Shown piece by piece: positions 1 to 11,873 of a DNA stretch of 64,000 nucleotides. The notes below the pieces were generated by a model that was not told where the DNA came from, ran no database searches, and saw nothing but the letters and a program-made list of their open reading frames with translations. The number at the start of each line of letters is the position of its first letter. Positions within the stretch are counted from its first letter, which is position 1. Both the position numbers and the translations under genes were made by a program. The DNA is from Pogostemon cablin. Lineage: Eukaryota; Streptophyta; Magnoliopsida; Lamiales; Lamiaceae. The stretch spans positions 29,216,028 through 29,280,027 of the forward strand of contig CM042966.1 in the NCBI GenBank assembly GCA_023678885.1, in the 5' to 3' direction.

Positions 1-700
1 CACGAGAAATTAGGATTACAAGGCTATGAAAACGGGGGTAGCAATTCATATAACCATGACCTTACGAATGCTAGAGGTACTCCCTCACTATGCCACTTGA
101 TTTACAAGATTATGACAATTACGGATTATAAAAATGCAAATTGACATTCAATTATACAAAAGACAGCATAGATGGATAATCTATCTTAACAATCACAAAA
201 CCCTAATTCTCATCAAAGCCATTCGTAGGATAAAATTATCAATATATTAATTAAAATCTCCTATCAAACAATTGCTAGAACATACGGGAGGTTCACAAAT
301 TCTTGAATCAGAAAGGGGACTTAGCCCATAAATTGCATAATGAAAATGAAATTAAATTAAATAAAACCAATTGTAGTCTGATTTGTTCTTCTGGGATGTC
401 ACCAACTTCGCCTTGGCTGCCTCCCCTTCAATTCACGCACTGAAGTGTATATTCTTCTTCTAGCCTACAATCTCCTTTTTATTTTTCTTTCTTCCTTCTT
501 TCCGTAACCCCCACATAAACTCACTTTTAATGCTTGGTTTGACTTTCCTTTCACTTTGGTGGTGTGTTTGGTAAGTCTCCTTTCTCTCTGCACCTTGTAA
601 CTCCCAAATCTCCCAATTTAATTCCCACTTTAACTTTTCCCTTTCTACAAATCCAACATTATGATCATAAAGGCAGTTTGTTTTCTCAACACACAATCAA
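1..700. other. Intergenic, no gene recognised
   Basis: AT-rich sequence. An open frame on the minus strand (460-696) gives a lysine-rich 78-residue peptide with no motif I recognise, so I do not call it a gene. Nothing else is supported here. Confidence 0.4.
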
Positions 701-714
701 ACTAGAAATAATAA

Positions 715-2700
715 ATCAATAATAACAATCATCCCGACAATGGAACCAAGAACTTGATGCGCTTTTCTTTGCACGTAAAATTAATCCTCAAGTATTAAGG
801 ATATCAGTTGCAGCTTAAGCAAGCGACCAAGTAAAATATCGAACTCAAAGGACGGCATATTATCAGTTTAATTATATACTAAATTAATTAAGACAAAAGA
901 CAATTAAGTTGAGATTTTAATTATCAACTACTAAACAATTAATTAAAATAGCAAATAAAATAAATTGAGAACTTGGAAAATACGAAAGTGAATTAAGTAG
1001 GAGAATAGGTAGCTCTAGGATAATCCAATTTCACTCATTAATTTCCCTTTCGTGTATCAATGTCCGACTCTGCCTTGTGGAATATGGACACATCACTAAG
1101 CCATGCAAATATACTCTATGCACATAAGTAAATATGCTTGTAACACGTGTTAATAACCTTGGAGCAAGAGATATAATTTTACCCCCCTTTCTAGGTACTA
1201 TCAGTATCAATTATTTCCCCCAAGGATTGATACTCTAACCCGATATGATCTCCCTTTATAGGTACTATAAAATTAACATCTTTATCCTGCTAATTAACCC
1301 GAATTCAATTCAATTAATAAACATTCATATGTGATAGTTCAACTCAATTAATAAACATTCATATATGACAGTTCCAATGAACTTCGGAGTCCCCTCACTT
1401 AGAATTATAACATGGAATCATGTTCAGCAGTGAATGCGCTCAATCAATAACCAAAATGAACATTCAGACTCTATTCAACAGTTAATGATGCACAAAACGA
1501 CTCTGAATATGGATTAAAAATGCATAGACATATATAAAATAAATCACAAGTAGTGTTGTACGGAGTATACACACGAAAGTTCAATTAATTCATAAAACTT
1601 TCAAAATCCTAGATCTGCCAAAATAGTTCTAGCCCATGATGTTGCGAAGAACAATCATAGGTGTTGGATAGATCTTACCCATATATCCGAAAAATACAAG
1701 ATACATTAGGAAATGAAGAAAACCCTAATTGTGGGAGTCGTCGCGTCCTTCTCCATTTTTAATCCTCCTCTTGGTTCTCTTCTTGATTCCACAGACGAAT
1801 CTTCAAAATGATGGATGGATGGACAAAAGGATGTGGATGATGGTTGGGGAGTGATCCCCACTTGTGGGGTGTATGATGATTGTGTTGTGGCTCTCTTCTA
1901 TCTTCTCTATGAATAATAATGATGTGATCCACATTCCCTTTTATACTTGTAAGCTCTCTTTATGGACTTAGGATGGACTTTTTCTTGGAAAACACGAACT
2001 TGGGGTGTAAAACACGCACACACATTGGGTAATGTAAAAACACGCATAAATTCGAAAATTCTCGCCGGCAGCTGCGCGACTTCACGATTTTGAGCATAAC
2101 TTCCTCTTCAAAACTCCGAATTGAGTGATTATTTCACTCACGTGATCCTCTCTTCCTTGAATTTCTATTCATATAAATAACATAGAAAAAAATTCAAGAT
2201 TTGAAGGTGTAACAAGCCATGAAAAGTGACACAGCCGTTCTGTTTGGCACAGCTCGCGCGATGTCACCATTTTGATCATAACTTTATCGTTTGGCCTCCG
2301 ATTGAATTGTTCGTTATGCCAAAACGATCCTCTTTTCTGTAGCTTTCCAACCATATATCACAATTTCTTTCAGAGCTCCACACGAACATTGAAAAATTAC
2401 ACAAGTTGCACATTTTCTCCAACTTTGCACTTTTGATCTATTTTCCACCTAAAATACAATAAAACACCTCAAACGTATATTTTTCTCATATATATCGATA
2501 TAAGATATTTGTGCTAATATATAATAACAATTCTCACCAAAAAGGTGTTTAATTGGACACTAAAACATGCTTATTTTCACTCTCATCACAGTTGTAACAG
2601 CAACCCAGGGAATGTAACATTTGGACTCGACTTCAAAATCTTCACATCACAATTTCCAATTACAACCTATTTAAACACAAATTAATTCATTAAAGTAAAT
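715..2700. repeat. Possible non-autonomous LTR-retroelement debris
   Basis: This stretch carries no coding capacity. Its layout (a block around 830-870, a block beginning near 1010 describing an AT-rich/CT-rich alternation, and a GC-richer block near 2060-2300) resembles the untranslated body of large non-autonomous LTR elements. A broadly similar layout recurs at 36.6-38.2 kb. I could not define LTR ends or a target duplication, so the assignment is an inference from general appearance only. Confidence 0.25.
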
Positions 2701-2814
2701 GTGTTCCAATAATTAAATAAGCCGTGATTAGCATACAATGGACACATAAACCAATGAAAAAGATGGGATTTAACTTAAAATAATAATGACAAATTACGAC
2801 TTATCAGGGAATGT

Positions 2815-3085
2815 GGCTAATTAGGATTTTAAAGGAATTTGGGATTGAGCAAAAGTCTATGGTCATCAACTGTGATAATCGGAGTGCGATACATTTGACA
2901 AAGCATTAGGGGCACCACGAAAGTATTAAACAAATTGATGTGAGAATGTATTTTGTAAGTGATATGATTAAAAGCTGAAAATGGTGATCTGTAAAACTAA
3001 TACTGCCTAGAATCCTGCAGATTTTCTTACCAAGGCTTTGCTTACTTCAAAGTTCGGATTATGCAAAAGTCTAGTCAATGTTTGT
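2815..3085 (+). pseudogene. Ty1/copia RNase H C-terminal fragment
   Basis: The plus-strand frame beginning near 2829 reads as the end of a Ty1/copia polyprotein: a CDNRSAIHLTK motif (the RNase H aspartate region), then HHESIKQIDVR and, after a frame break, NPADFLTKAL. An in-frame TAG follows LTKH, so the copy is dead. A purine-rich tract near 3171-3182, shortly downstream, is placed where a copia polypurine tract would be, and a TG start of a candidate 3' LTR follows at about 3184. Upstream integrase and RT are absent. Confidence 0.65.
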
Positions 3086-3183
3086 CAAGCATTTCAATGG
3101 CAAGTTATGCTGCTGTTTTAAAAGCAACGTAGTGTAATAGAGTGGTGAATCAAAGTTATGTATTAAGTTTAAGAAGGAGATTT

Positions 3184-4382
3184 GTGGTGTAAACCTCATA
3201 CGTGCATGTGGCTAGTTAGATGTTTAGCAGGGGCAGAGCTAGACCAATTTTTTAAGGGGTGCTAAAAATAAAATCATGTTGATCTATTGGCATAATATTT
3301 TTTCTCTCTTGATTATATTTGCATTGATAATATTGATATATACAAAGTTTAAGAAAAATGTTATTTTTTTCTATTTTTATTGATTTTTCAGGGATAACGT
3401 AGCCTTTTTAAATAATAAAGTATAAAATATGTTACATATATTAGGTGAGAAATTTTTTTTAAAAATAAAATGTATTTTAAGGTGTGATATTATTTTTTGG
3501 TGGTGCAAGCTATTATGCGACGAACAAAAATATAAAATGTGATGATAATTGTGGAATGACATGAGTACAATGCAGTGTAAGAACATAAGTTGCTATCAAA
3601 ATATTTTTAGAGATATTTTCATGCAATTTTCAATGTCTAAAAAAATATGTAAATGATGTTTTTCTATTGATTCTAAATGAGAAATTATAGAATTTGTGAT
3701 AAAATTGGTAGATGTTTCTTTATTAATGTGTGAGTTCAAATTAATTGAAAGAATAATTATAAGAAAGTTTGAGGGATTAAAATTATCATTAAGAAGAATA
3801 ATAATGATTGATTGATAACTAAAAATTTTATTTATATGTACCAAATAAATTTTTGAAGGTCTCATTAAGCAATGAGGATACACCCTTGACTAGTTAGTAT
3901 TGGTTAAGGATGTATGTATATATGTGGTAGGATTGAGTTGGGTGTGTTGCATGGGAAAAATAGGTGCAGCATGAAGAAACAAATCGATTGCAACTTAAGC
4001 ATTAAGAAATCTGGCCAGGTGGATAGAGAAGTTTTAAGTGAGTAGTCTAGATGCTTCAGTTATACACATGGATGGACACCTTGACACATCAGCTATCCGC
4101 TGGAATGCGGTTTTGCAATAGTTGAACTGCTCAAAGTCACAACTGCAACTAGTCCCATATTTTTCTGTTATTCTATCTGTGTATATAAGCTATTCTTTGG
4201 CTTATTTTCACATGTGGATAATAATAAAGAGAAACACTCTATAGTGGATATATGTAGGTTAATTTTTGAACCGAACCACTCTAAAATAGCCTCTCGTTTT
4301 ATTCTGCAATCACACACATCAAATTATTATTTTGTTTTAGTTTTCTGATTTTTATTTCTATTTTGTATGTGGTAATTCATCA
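3184..4382 (+). repeat. Candidate copia 3' LTR, interrupted
   Basis: Sequence begins TGTGG just after the polypurine-like tract of the copia remnant. Part of the segment downstream of 3890 looks like a continuing LTR (TATA-like motifs, CA end near 4382), with an unrelated 0.67-kb block between. There is no second LTR in the window for comparison, so the limits are approximate. Confidence 0.35.
3220..3889. mobile_element. Insertion flanked by 8-bp repeats inside the candidate LTR
   Basis: The octamer ctagttag occurs at 3212-3219 and again at 3890-3897, bracketing a 670-bp AT-rich block that carries a CAGGGGCAGAGCTAG-like end at 3228. An 8-bp direct repeat would fit a hAT-type target duplication. 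The opposite end does not show a convincing inverted partner, so family assignment is open. Confidence 0.35.
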
Positions 4383-4654
4383 ATCATATGGAATGTGAGT
4401 CTCTATTCTTGTCAAGTATGCTAAAATTTTTATATTGAAACAGTATTATTTTTAGTATGCTGAACTCACCAAAAAATTTTGATAGAGTAATCCTTGTATT
4501 CTTTCTAATATCATTGATTCTAGTAAGATAACTCTCAATCATCCAAAAGCGATAACTCAATAAATAAAATATGTCAATGTAAAAAATGAAAATATCAACT
4601 ATAGCATTATAATCTTCGATGTAGATTAAAACTTCTTCCATCCCTAAGTTGTTT

Positions 4655-4750
4655 CATACACTCTCTATCCAGTTGAATGAGTCCTTTTAACTTGTTATAC
4701 ATAAATTAAGGAGTATTATTATTAAATGCGTAGTGCGTACTTATATTAAT
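4655..4750. mobile_element. Left half of a Stowaway-type MITE split by shell A
   Basis: The sequence ending at 4750 (aggagtattattattaaatgc and on) matches the interior of the intact Stowaway-type MITE at 47591-47815 read in reverse. The other half resumes at 13014. Shell A lies between the halves. Confidence 0.5.
4742..4750. repeat. 9-bp target duplication, left of shell A
   Basis: tatattaat, identical to 13014-13022. Confidence 0.7.
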
Positions 4751-4880
4751 GGGTGGATTGCAAAAATACCCCAAAGTCAAACATCACATATCTTTACCAA
4801 CCAACCCTTATCTTTATATCTTTCCTACACAATAGCCACATTTTGGACCCTTATACCCTTACTATTTAAAACCTTCTGCC
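4751..4880. repeat. TIR, left arm of shell A
   Basis: Inverted partner of about 12885-13013. The similarity is strongest over the outer 20 bp and recurs in patches further in. Confidence 0.6.
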
Positions 4881-5299
4881 CAATATATCCCATGTGGGAA
4901 TGAGTGTGGGTACCAGCGTGGGCGACCCACACTTCCTCAAAATTTTTTTTCAATATTTATTTTCCTCAAAATAAACATAGTCTATTACGACCATATCAGG
5001 TCCAGCATGCTTCCGTCCATTATTTAAACAACATAATTACCATAACTAACCAACTTGAAACAATAACAGTACCTTTTTTGACCGTCGATTCACCGGGTAT
5101 TCAGGAGGTTTTACAGCTGCTCCTCACATCCAACCACTCATCCCGCAGTGTGATAGTTCAATCCCATTTCTTCAGCAGACCTCAGCACAACCATGGTTCA
5201 TTTCCTACTCCGGGTGTACAGGAAACTGCTACTGCTTCTCGTCGGAAAGTATAGAGATTAAAGTTGCAGAAAAATGGAAAGTTGCATGCTTAGGGCAGT

Positions 5300-5330
5300 A
5301 GCCCAAGATTATTTATTTATGGAATAGAGA
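5300..5330 (-). promoter_or_regulatory. Poly(A) signal region, copy A
   Basis: On the minus strand the sequence at about 5308-5325 contains overlapping AATAAA-type hexamers (aataaataatc). The equivalent lies at 63244-63276 in copy B, about 160-190 bp downstream of the TATA box. That spacing suits a short-distance pararetroviral poly(A) site. Confidence 0.55.
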
Positions 5331-5490
5331 AATTTTTTACATACTCATCCTCACTGAACAAGAGGAAATTACTCCTTTAGCTACCTGTTGTAGCTGCACT
5401 CAAAACACTCATACAAGAAAAGAAAGATACAATGTTTATTTGAGAGAAAATAGAGGGGATGGTTGATGCCTTCTGCTTCCTCAACTCACC

Positions 5491-5498
5491 TATTTATA
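5491..5498 (-). promoter_or_regulatory. TATA box of pararetroviral promoter, copy A
   Basis: TATAAATA on the minus strand, in the same context (gcctctataaat) as the copy B TATA at 63081. It is followed by the conserved transcript-start region. Confidence 0.65.
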
Positions 5499-5546
5499 GA
5501 GGCTTTCGGATTTGAAATCCCGATTTCAAAGCTTCCTAACTTCTTT

Positions 5547-5570
5547 TGACATCACTGCTTACATCATTTG
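5547..5570 (-). promoter_or_regulatory. Degenerate second as-1-like element, copy A
   Basis: On the plus strand this reads tgacatcactgcttacatca, a decayed duplicate of the intact element at 5633-5649. All visible differences are G-to-A changes on this strand. It belongs to a tandem duplication of about 83 bp (roughly 5548-5628 versus 5630-5715) that copy B lacks. Confidence 0.55.
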
Positions 5571-5632
5571 CCTCGGATTCCAACTTTAACAGTTGGCTGG
5601 TCCATTCTTCTTTATTGGATTCTTTTTTGTGA

Positions 5633-5649
5633 CGTCACTGCTTGCGTCA
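5633..5649 (-). promoter_or_regulatory. as-1 element, copy A promoter
   Basis: Two TGACG motifs in tandem with a 7-nt spacer on the minus strand. This is the spacing of the CaMV 35S as-1 enhancer bound by TGA bZIP factors. It lies upstream of the TATA box at 5491-5498, but 135 bp away instead of about 50 bp as in copy B, because of the tandem duplication. Confidence 0.7.
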
Positions 5650-5783
5650 CTTTACATTGGATGCCAACTTTTCAGCAGCTGGCTGGTTTCTTTATTGGAT
5701 TCCCCTTTGTGGGTCATCTTTCCTGTTGGTCACATGTCACTTACCCTTTCGGAAAGGTCACCTACTCTTGCTTTTTTGAGGAG

Positions 5784-7142
5784 TCATTTGTCCTCTTTGG
5801 TGCCTGATGATTCTCCTGGCTCTAGGATATTCCGAAGAGGTTTAACCCTCTTCTTTCCACGTATCTCCTTTTTTGGGGGTGGATCAGCAGTTCTAATCAT
5901 CCCTATGCCCAATCTTATCCCTTTTCCAAATTTTGGTTCTATTTGGGCGGAACAACTTGTGCATACCTTGTTCGTCCATTGCCCAAAATGGGCCATGTTG
6001 CAATATCTCCGATGAGTCTGTTTACTCACCGGAATCTTGTTTCTCCAAAGAAGTTCTTGTTTTTCTTGGAACGCCTTCCCCACAAACGTTGTCTTCTTTC
6101 CCGTTAAAGTATTTAACAAGAAAGACCCATTCGAAGACTTGTGCTCAAACTTCAATGAGAACTTTACCTCCACCATTGCTTTGATGCAGGCATACAAACC
6201 CCTTACTCTTCACGTAGAGATCTATTCTTCAGAAAATGTAGAAACCAAAACCGGTTCCTTTCCAAAAGACTCTTTGATCTTATTCGATGCTGAGACATCG
6301 GGTCTTCTTAGCTTGATGAAATGGAAGGTCTCATGGTTGCCTTTCTCAATTGGTTATAGGGCTGCACTAGTGAAGTGTAGCTCCAGTACATCACCTCTAG
6401 ATAGAGTCGAGTTGTTTTCCCATGCCTTGAAAACCTTTTCTCCCAGCCAGTCTGGAAGTTTTGCAAGTTCTGGGAAGCCTGGTGCAATAGTATAGATTGA
6501 AGCTAGTGCTCCAAAATAATACCATTGTTTCACATCATTTGGATTTGAGCCTTCTCGCACCCAAACTCGGGGATATTCCCCCGATATATCAACCCGGCAT
6601 TTCTCCGGTCGGATTCCTTATCAGGTATTTAATTTCTCCCAGCTGGCCTGATATTCCTGCCAATAAGATAAATCAGCTAAGTTAATACCAACCTTAGCAG
6701 TGCCTGTCATAGGCCTAAGGTTGATCTCTCTCTCTTTAACTCTAGAGGTGCTGGGTTGACTCGTCGACTCTAGATGTGATTCCAGGTCTTCGATTTTTCC
6801 TTCGACCAGTTCTTCTTTTGGAGGTTCCAATCTAGGACTTGTGCTAAGGGTACTTGAATCTCTTGCTCCGGGTTTAGAGTTCCGTTCTCGACTACTCTCC
6901 TTTTGTTGAATGCAATGGCTATCAACAGCCCGGAGGAGTGGCTCTCGTGTTGCTTCGAACAGACTTGCGCCGTTTCGAATGCAGTCTCGTGTGTGATTAG
7001 ACACTTTGGTCTGATCACTGTCTTGTGTTCTTCCAGCACGCCTTGCATTGAGTGCCAGATTCTCGAATTCCCTCTGAAACTCAAGGTTGTCCATCAGGTG
7101 TCTTGAAACAGTCAGGATGGAGTCTATCTCAGCTCCTTCCAT
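5784..7142 (-). pseudogene. Pararetroviral ORF4, copy A (TAV position)
   Basis: ORF4 opens with ATG at 7142, overlapping the last 14 nt of the polyprotein frame. Three open blocks (7142-6621, 6560-6354, 6197-5784) lie in sequence and are separated by stops or frame changes. The same blocks recur in copy B, so they were once one protein of roughly 450 residues. The N-terminal third is polar and Ser/Glu-rich. The middle contains a basic/aromatic block (WYYFGALASIYT). Position after RNase H is where the translational transactivator/viroplasmin gene lies in caulimo-, soymo-, cavemo- and solendoviruses, but I do not recognise its sequence motifs. The role is therefore inferred from gene order only. 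Confidence 0.55.
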
Positions 7143-7695
7143 CTCTCGTCAAGAAATCTACCAAAATATTATCAACAGATTTAATAAAGACAATATTAAA
7201 ATCATAATATTAGCATTCTGCTTGCCATCTTAGTAGTCTAGCCTTTTCTGGTGTAGATTCGATTTTATTTTTCAAAAAGGCTTTGACGCTTATGTTATCA
7301 ATCTTTAGGATGAATTTCTTCGCGAGGAGAAATAACGGCCATTTCTTGAACGCCTTCTGAACCGCAAAGAACTCTTTTTCATTGATGTGCCATCTATTTG
7401 CTTCGTTATCCGTAAAAAGCCCGCTACAATATCTGCATGACATTTCTCCTTCTGTTGTGGACTTTGTAAGAACCGTTGCCCACCAATGATCACTAGCATC
7501 TGTATATAGTACCAGATCATCCTCGTCATTAGGAATGGCTGATTTGGAAAGCTTTTTACAAACCTCCTTTAGTTGTTTAACCATTACTCGGTGTGAATCA
7601 TCCCATTTGAATTCAGCATCCTTTTTCATCAAATGACTGAACACCTTCCTGTATTGTGCCAGATTGTTGATGAACATTCCAGCAAAGTTAACCAC
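7129..7695 (-). pseudogene. RNase H domain of polyprotein, copy A
   Basis: The frame contains LYTDAS (first catalytic Asp), an INEKEF glutamate block and KIDNISVKAF (third acidic site), in the order expected for retroviral-type RNase H. A TAA at 7210-7212 interrupts the frame. Past it the frame continues to VDNILVDFLTR and a TGA at 7129-7131, which I take as the original polyprotein end because ORF4 begins in overlap there. The domain degrades the RNA strand during reverse transcription. Confidence 0.75.
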
Positions 7696-7699
7696 TCCT

Positions 7700-8530
7700 A
7701 AGAAACTTTGGAGTTGTTTCTTGTCTTTGAAATCTTTGGGATATCCTTGGACCTTTTCTACAATATGTGGTTGTAGAATAATTCCAGATTCATCGATCTC
7801 TACTCCAAGAAACTCGATCTGCCTTTTGCTATTACTGCTTTCTTTTCAGAAAGCATCAATCCCTCATTGTGGCATACTTTTGAAAATATTTCTAGATGTG
7901 CCAAATGTTCCTTCATATTCTTTGATGCTATGAGGATGTCATCCACATAGACAAACATGAATGAGAAATAATCTTTGAAAAGATTATCCATCTTCCTTTA
8001 GTATATCTGGGGTGCGTTCGCTAAACACATAGACATAACATTCCAGATATAATGTCCTAGTGGTGTGAAGAAGGCTGTTAACTTCTTGCTTCCTTCTTCC
8101 ATCATAATCTAGTAGAACCCAGATTTGCAATCAAACTTTGAGAATACCTTGAAATTCTTGATACAGTTGACCAAGTGTTCCCAACTTGGTATGTAGTATC
8201 CATCGAACTCCAAGATGTTGTTGATCCCTTTGTAGTTGATCACAAGTCTCGGCTTTCCCCGCTTGACTTCTCCATGATTTCGAACTAGAAATCCTAGACT
8301 GCTGTAGGGGATACTCCTAGTGATATCAACTTAAGGTCCAGGTGTTCCTTAAGTATTAACTGCATATCCTTTCGATCCTCTTGGTTCATCAGGATAGGCT
8401 TGTATCTTACGAACTCATGCTCCTTTCCTTCTTTTACCTTGAGTGAGGCTTTGAGCACGTTCTTGTCCCACCCGGCTAGCGGATCTTCATTGAAGTTCCT
8501 CTATATCTTCTTATTGACGTCCTCCAAAGA
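7700..8530 (-). pseudogene. Reverse transcriptase domain of polyprotein, copy A
   Basis: Reading through breaks gives RYKPILMN, RLVINYKGIN, FSKFDCKSGFY and the catalytic FVYVDDILIAS (YVDD at about 7939-7950). These are RT motifs in the order typical of caulimovirids. Several in-frame stops and at least one frameshift (open segment 7991-7800) make it non-functional. Copy B has lost everything from just after the RLVINYKGIN block. Confidence 0.8.
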
Positions 8531-9277
8531 TGTTTGTTCTTCGATTGTAACGTTTTTCTATAGACTTTATCACAAGCTTGCTTTGAGAATGTGGATTGTA
8601 TCTTCTTTTGGTTTCTCCATTTTCCATCCTCCTCTTGCTCGATTCTCATCTGAAGGACTGCTTCACCATACTTCCTACGATCATTCATCTTTGGATGGCT
8701 AAGTTTTCCTTCATCACCACGCTTGCTGCGAAATTTGATTGGCATTTTTCTTTGAAATGCATTATGTAGTCTTGGTGCGATGATCTTATGTTCACAAAGG
8801 ATTGTGAAAATAAGCCTCCTTATTGCGTTTTCTTGGGTAAAACGCTTGGAAGTCTGTAAGAAATTATTTCCTAACAGAGTATCTGTTCCGGTGTCGTGGA
8901 AATATATCGGTGGAGTTTTCACCTTGTACCACGGGGTACGATCTGCTCCTCCGATCATGATTTCCACCTGCTTGATTCCTCTATTAAGGATTAGCACCAT
9001 TTGAGAGAAATATTTTCCTAGTACTCTTGGCAATTCTTCCCCTGAATCTTTCGGAAAGACTTCTTCCTTTGTTGTGCAGATCCCGACCTCCTGAATCAAT
9101 GTATGCCGCAAAATACTCTGCACGATGTTCCTTATATATCATCCCTATAGTGATATATATCGAAAATGGACTTGTGGCCATGGGTGGATCAGAGCTTAAA
9201 ACCCGAGCCTCTACTAGTATACTTTGTATCTTTTTCCCTTGACCGTAAACTCCATTCCATCTTGTAGTCTTTCCCAA
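8476..9277 (-). pseudogene. Aspartic protease region of polyprotein, copy A
   Basis: The retropepsin signature AAYIDSG is present, but the frame shifts immediately after DSG: the open segment 9277-8984 carries the active site and 9123-8476 carries the rest in another frame. Copy B keeps both in one frame (YIDSGAD). Downstream blocks PPIYFHDT and LLGNNFLQ match the flap/C-terminal part in copy B. The enzyme would have cut the polyprotein. Confidence 0.75.
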
Positions 9278-9605
9278 GGTTTATGATCCTCGAGAAACTC
9301 CAATTCCAGTACTAGTTATTCTGGGAATCTTCCTGCAACTCCTTCGATTATCAGCTCTAGATCGCCGAGTTTGAGCTGTCTTTGGTATCTCCCAGTTGTT
9401 GGTTGTTGGAGATAATACAAGACATCACAAGAAATAGAGTTTTTCTTTTTAGTGATATCGAATATTACTTCGACTCCTCTCCATCTTCTGGGCATTTTAG
9501 TTCACCCTTAGTTGTGAACTTTTCCTGTTCCTGGATCACCTCCATGATTGGTTTCTTTCTCCATTTCTCACTGGTCATTCTATCTTCTTGGAAAGAAATC
9601 CTCCT

Positions 9606-10382
9606 TTATTCGAATCTGAGGCTGTTTTGTCTACTCCAGACCGGCTTGTCCCTGATCCGCAAATCCATATCGTGAATTGGTGGTAGCTCCATTATATCTG
9701 GCCTAGTTGCACAAGCAACTTTCTCGAACACTTCAGGTATCTCAATATACTCCTTCATTTGAAATAGATCCGAATGATGAGTGTTGGAGAGGGCATACGA
9801 GATACTATATGTGATAGAGTAAGGCATGTTCCCTTCCTTCATCAAGTCTTTGTTTTTGAAATCTTGATGAAGAGTAAGTGCCCTGTTGAAATCTCGGTCT
9901 GCCAGATTGTACGCGATCCTCGGATAAATGTAGGATGCTACTTTTCCTGCGTACAGATTTCTCGATAGTCCTCCTAGGCATGCTTCTCTTGTGCTCTTGA
10001 TTCTCTTATCAAAGACAGCAATATCAATTAGAGTATCGATTCCTTCTTTGAATGTAGCTTTGATGAGAATCTGAATAGCTCCGATATGGACCCAAGACAT
10101 AGTCTTAGACATCCTCTCCGGGAGTTTACTTAGTTTCTTCTTGATTTCTTCATAAGGAACCAGTTGCATTTCCATCATATTTTCTGTGAGCTCCATTGGG
10201 ATGACAATTTCCCCTTCGGTCACTTTGTATATGATGTTGTGTTTCCTCTTTTTGAAACTTGGAAAGAATTTTTCCAATTTCCCTACAATGAATCCATCGT
10301 ATAGGCTGAGCCTTGGATCCTCCTTCATGATTCTCATAAGGGTTTTATGAGAAATAGATGTCTGGGAAAAGAATTCAGACAT
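9606..10382 (-). pseudogene. Movement protein domain (30K superfamily), copy A
   Basis: This is an open stretch of 258 codons. The core SWVHIGAIQILIKATF, the DIAVFDKR aspartate block, YPRIAYNLADRDF, the KDLMKEG block and SYALSNTHHS correspond to the caulimovirid branch of the 30K movement-protein superfamily (tubule-forming, plasmodesmal). A TAA after KEM just upstream (near 10390) and a TAA replacing CAA after FE at its end break the connection to the capsid and protease parts. In copy B the reading continues past the latter position. Confidence 0.8.
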
Positions 10383-10439
10383 ATCTTCTTACATCTCTTT
10401 CCTGAAGATTTCCTCTTCACTCCAACTCATCTTCGGATG

Positions 10440-11873
10440 ATTCGTCTTGGCTAAAGAATTCTTCTTCATAGATGCTCTCGTCCGAGGGTATATCTTCGAA
10501 CTGATATACCTGTACTAGGTCTTGGAAGTAAACGGCTTCCTCCATTTCTGGAGTTGTCTCGAACTGTCGTACTCCCCTTTTCTGGTTTTCCGGGCAATCT
10601 GGTGAGATATGTCCTCTTGCTCCACACGTGTAGCAGTTGCAATCCTTGAATCTTTCATTGATTCGTGTGGCTGCTCTTCGAAATGTCTTTCTTGTGGGAG
10701 TTCTTCCAGTGCTCTTCTGGTTTGACCCTGAGGATGAGGCTTGGCTTCTTGAACTCCATTTTGATGGTCCAGATCTTTGTCCTGATTTATAGCTTTGGGC
10801 CTTCTGTTTAGACCAAAATGATCTTGGTCTTCTAGATCTCCATCATCCGCTCTTTTGATTGTAAAGATGATTCATCTTCATCATTTTCTGCTTCTTTGGG
10901 TTTCTTCCAATGATAGTTGGAAGATCAATGCTTTTGCAACATAAGGGGACTGTCTTGTTGATTCCCCTTAATCTCTTGTAGTTCTTATGTAGCGCCGCTT
11001 GATGACACCACTCTGCAATCTTGGCTTTGAAGAAGGACATTTTCCTTGCTATCGAATCCAGCTCGCATGGTTCATACTCTTTGATCAGCATTTCTCTCCA
11101 TGGGCTCGGGATCTTGGCAAAGAATAGGTGGAATACTTCTTCCTCTTTGACCTTAGATTTCCATCTATACTCTGTGAAAAGTTTGATGTACTCATCTATG
11201 TGACAAATGTCAAGTAGTTCTAGGCTGTATAGGGCATTCCTATACTTCTTTTTCTTTTCTTCTTCCATTCCTTCGAAGTACCCCATTCCGATGAAATGGA
11301 TCTTGAAGATCTTGGCCATTCGATCGATAATTTTGCCTAGATCTTCGCCTTCCATAGCCTACTTTTTGACTTCGTCTAAGAGCTCCTCCCAGACGCATTT
11401 TACTGATCCTTCCAGGCTCATAGTAAGGAATCTTATGAACCCTTTTTTGTCCAGCTCCAATGTGCCACCTGCGATCTTCATGACATTTGTCCATTCATCG
11501 ATCAAGGCTTCTCTATTCTTGAAGTCTAGAGTGTCGAGGTTTAAGATCAACCCGTATGGATTTATCGGTTCAAAGTGAGACCGGCCATATGAGGTGTTAT
11601 GTATATTAGATCCTCGAACTCGGCTTGCTCCTGTCCTATGGCCTTCATTTTGAAGTTTCCTGGTGGTTGGAATGTATCTTCTTGTCTTACCCCATGGACT
11701 CCATCTGATCCAGAGGTTCCTTCATCTTGGCTCCGGTCTTGTTGGGTCTGATGAGCCTGGGACAATTGTTGAGAACTTGATGCCTCTACAACGTTCATCT
11801 TTAGATCTACAATTGATAGTCCTTGGAAGGACTCATATAGATCTTGTAGATCTTCAAGATTTGCTCTTGCCAT
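10440..11873 (-). pseudogene. Polyprotein N-terminal part: capsid region, copy A
   Basis: The start ATG at 11873 overlaps ORF2 by 20 nt. The first block to 11562 is a Gln/Ser-rich leader with SSSQQLSQ. After a stop come the helical capsid core (11550-11359 and 11355-10843, with LDTLDFKNRE, RFLTMSLEGS, YFEGMEEEKKKKYRNALY), the zinc knuckle and an acidic tail DESSEDELE. Stops at 11562-11564, 11359-11361 and 10843-10845 are differences from or shared decay with copy B. Capsid precedes movement protein, as in the ORF1 of cavemoviruses. Confidence 0.75.
10594..10635 (-). other. CCHC zinc knuckle of capsid region, copy A
   Basis: CYTCGARGHISPDC gives a C-x2-C-x4-H-x4-C knuckle, the nucleic-acid-binding motif at the C terminus of caulimovirid capsid proteins. 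It is preceded by a basic Ser/Arg-rich stretch and followed by an acidic Glu/Asp-rich tail. Confidence 0.8.

Noticed and set aside
5593..6495. Open frames on the plus strand (140 and 152 codons)
   Set aside because: They are antisense to ORF4 of pararetrovirus copy A and have no conserved content of their own.
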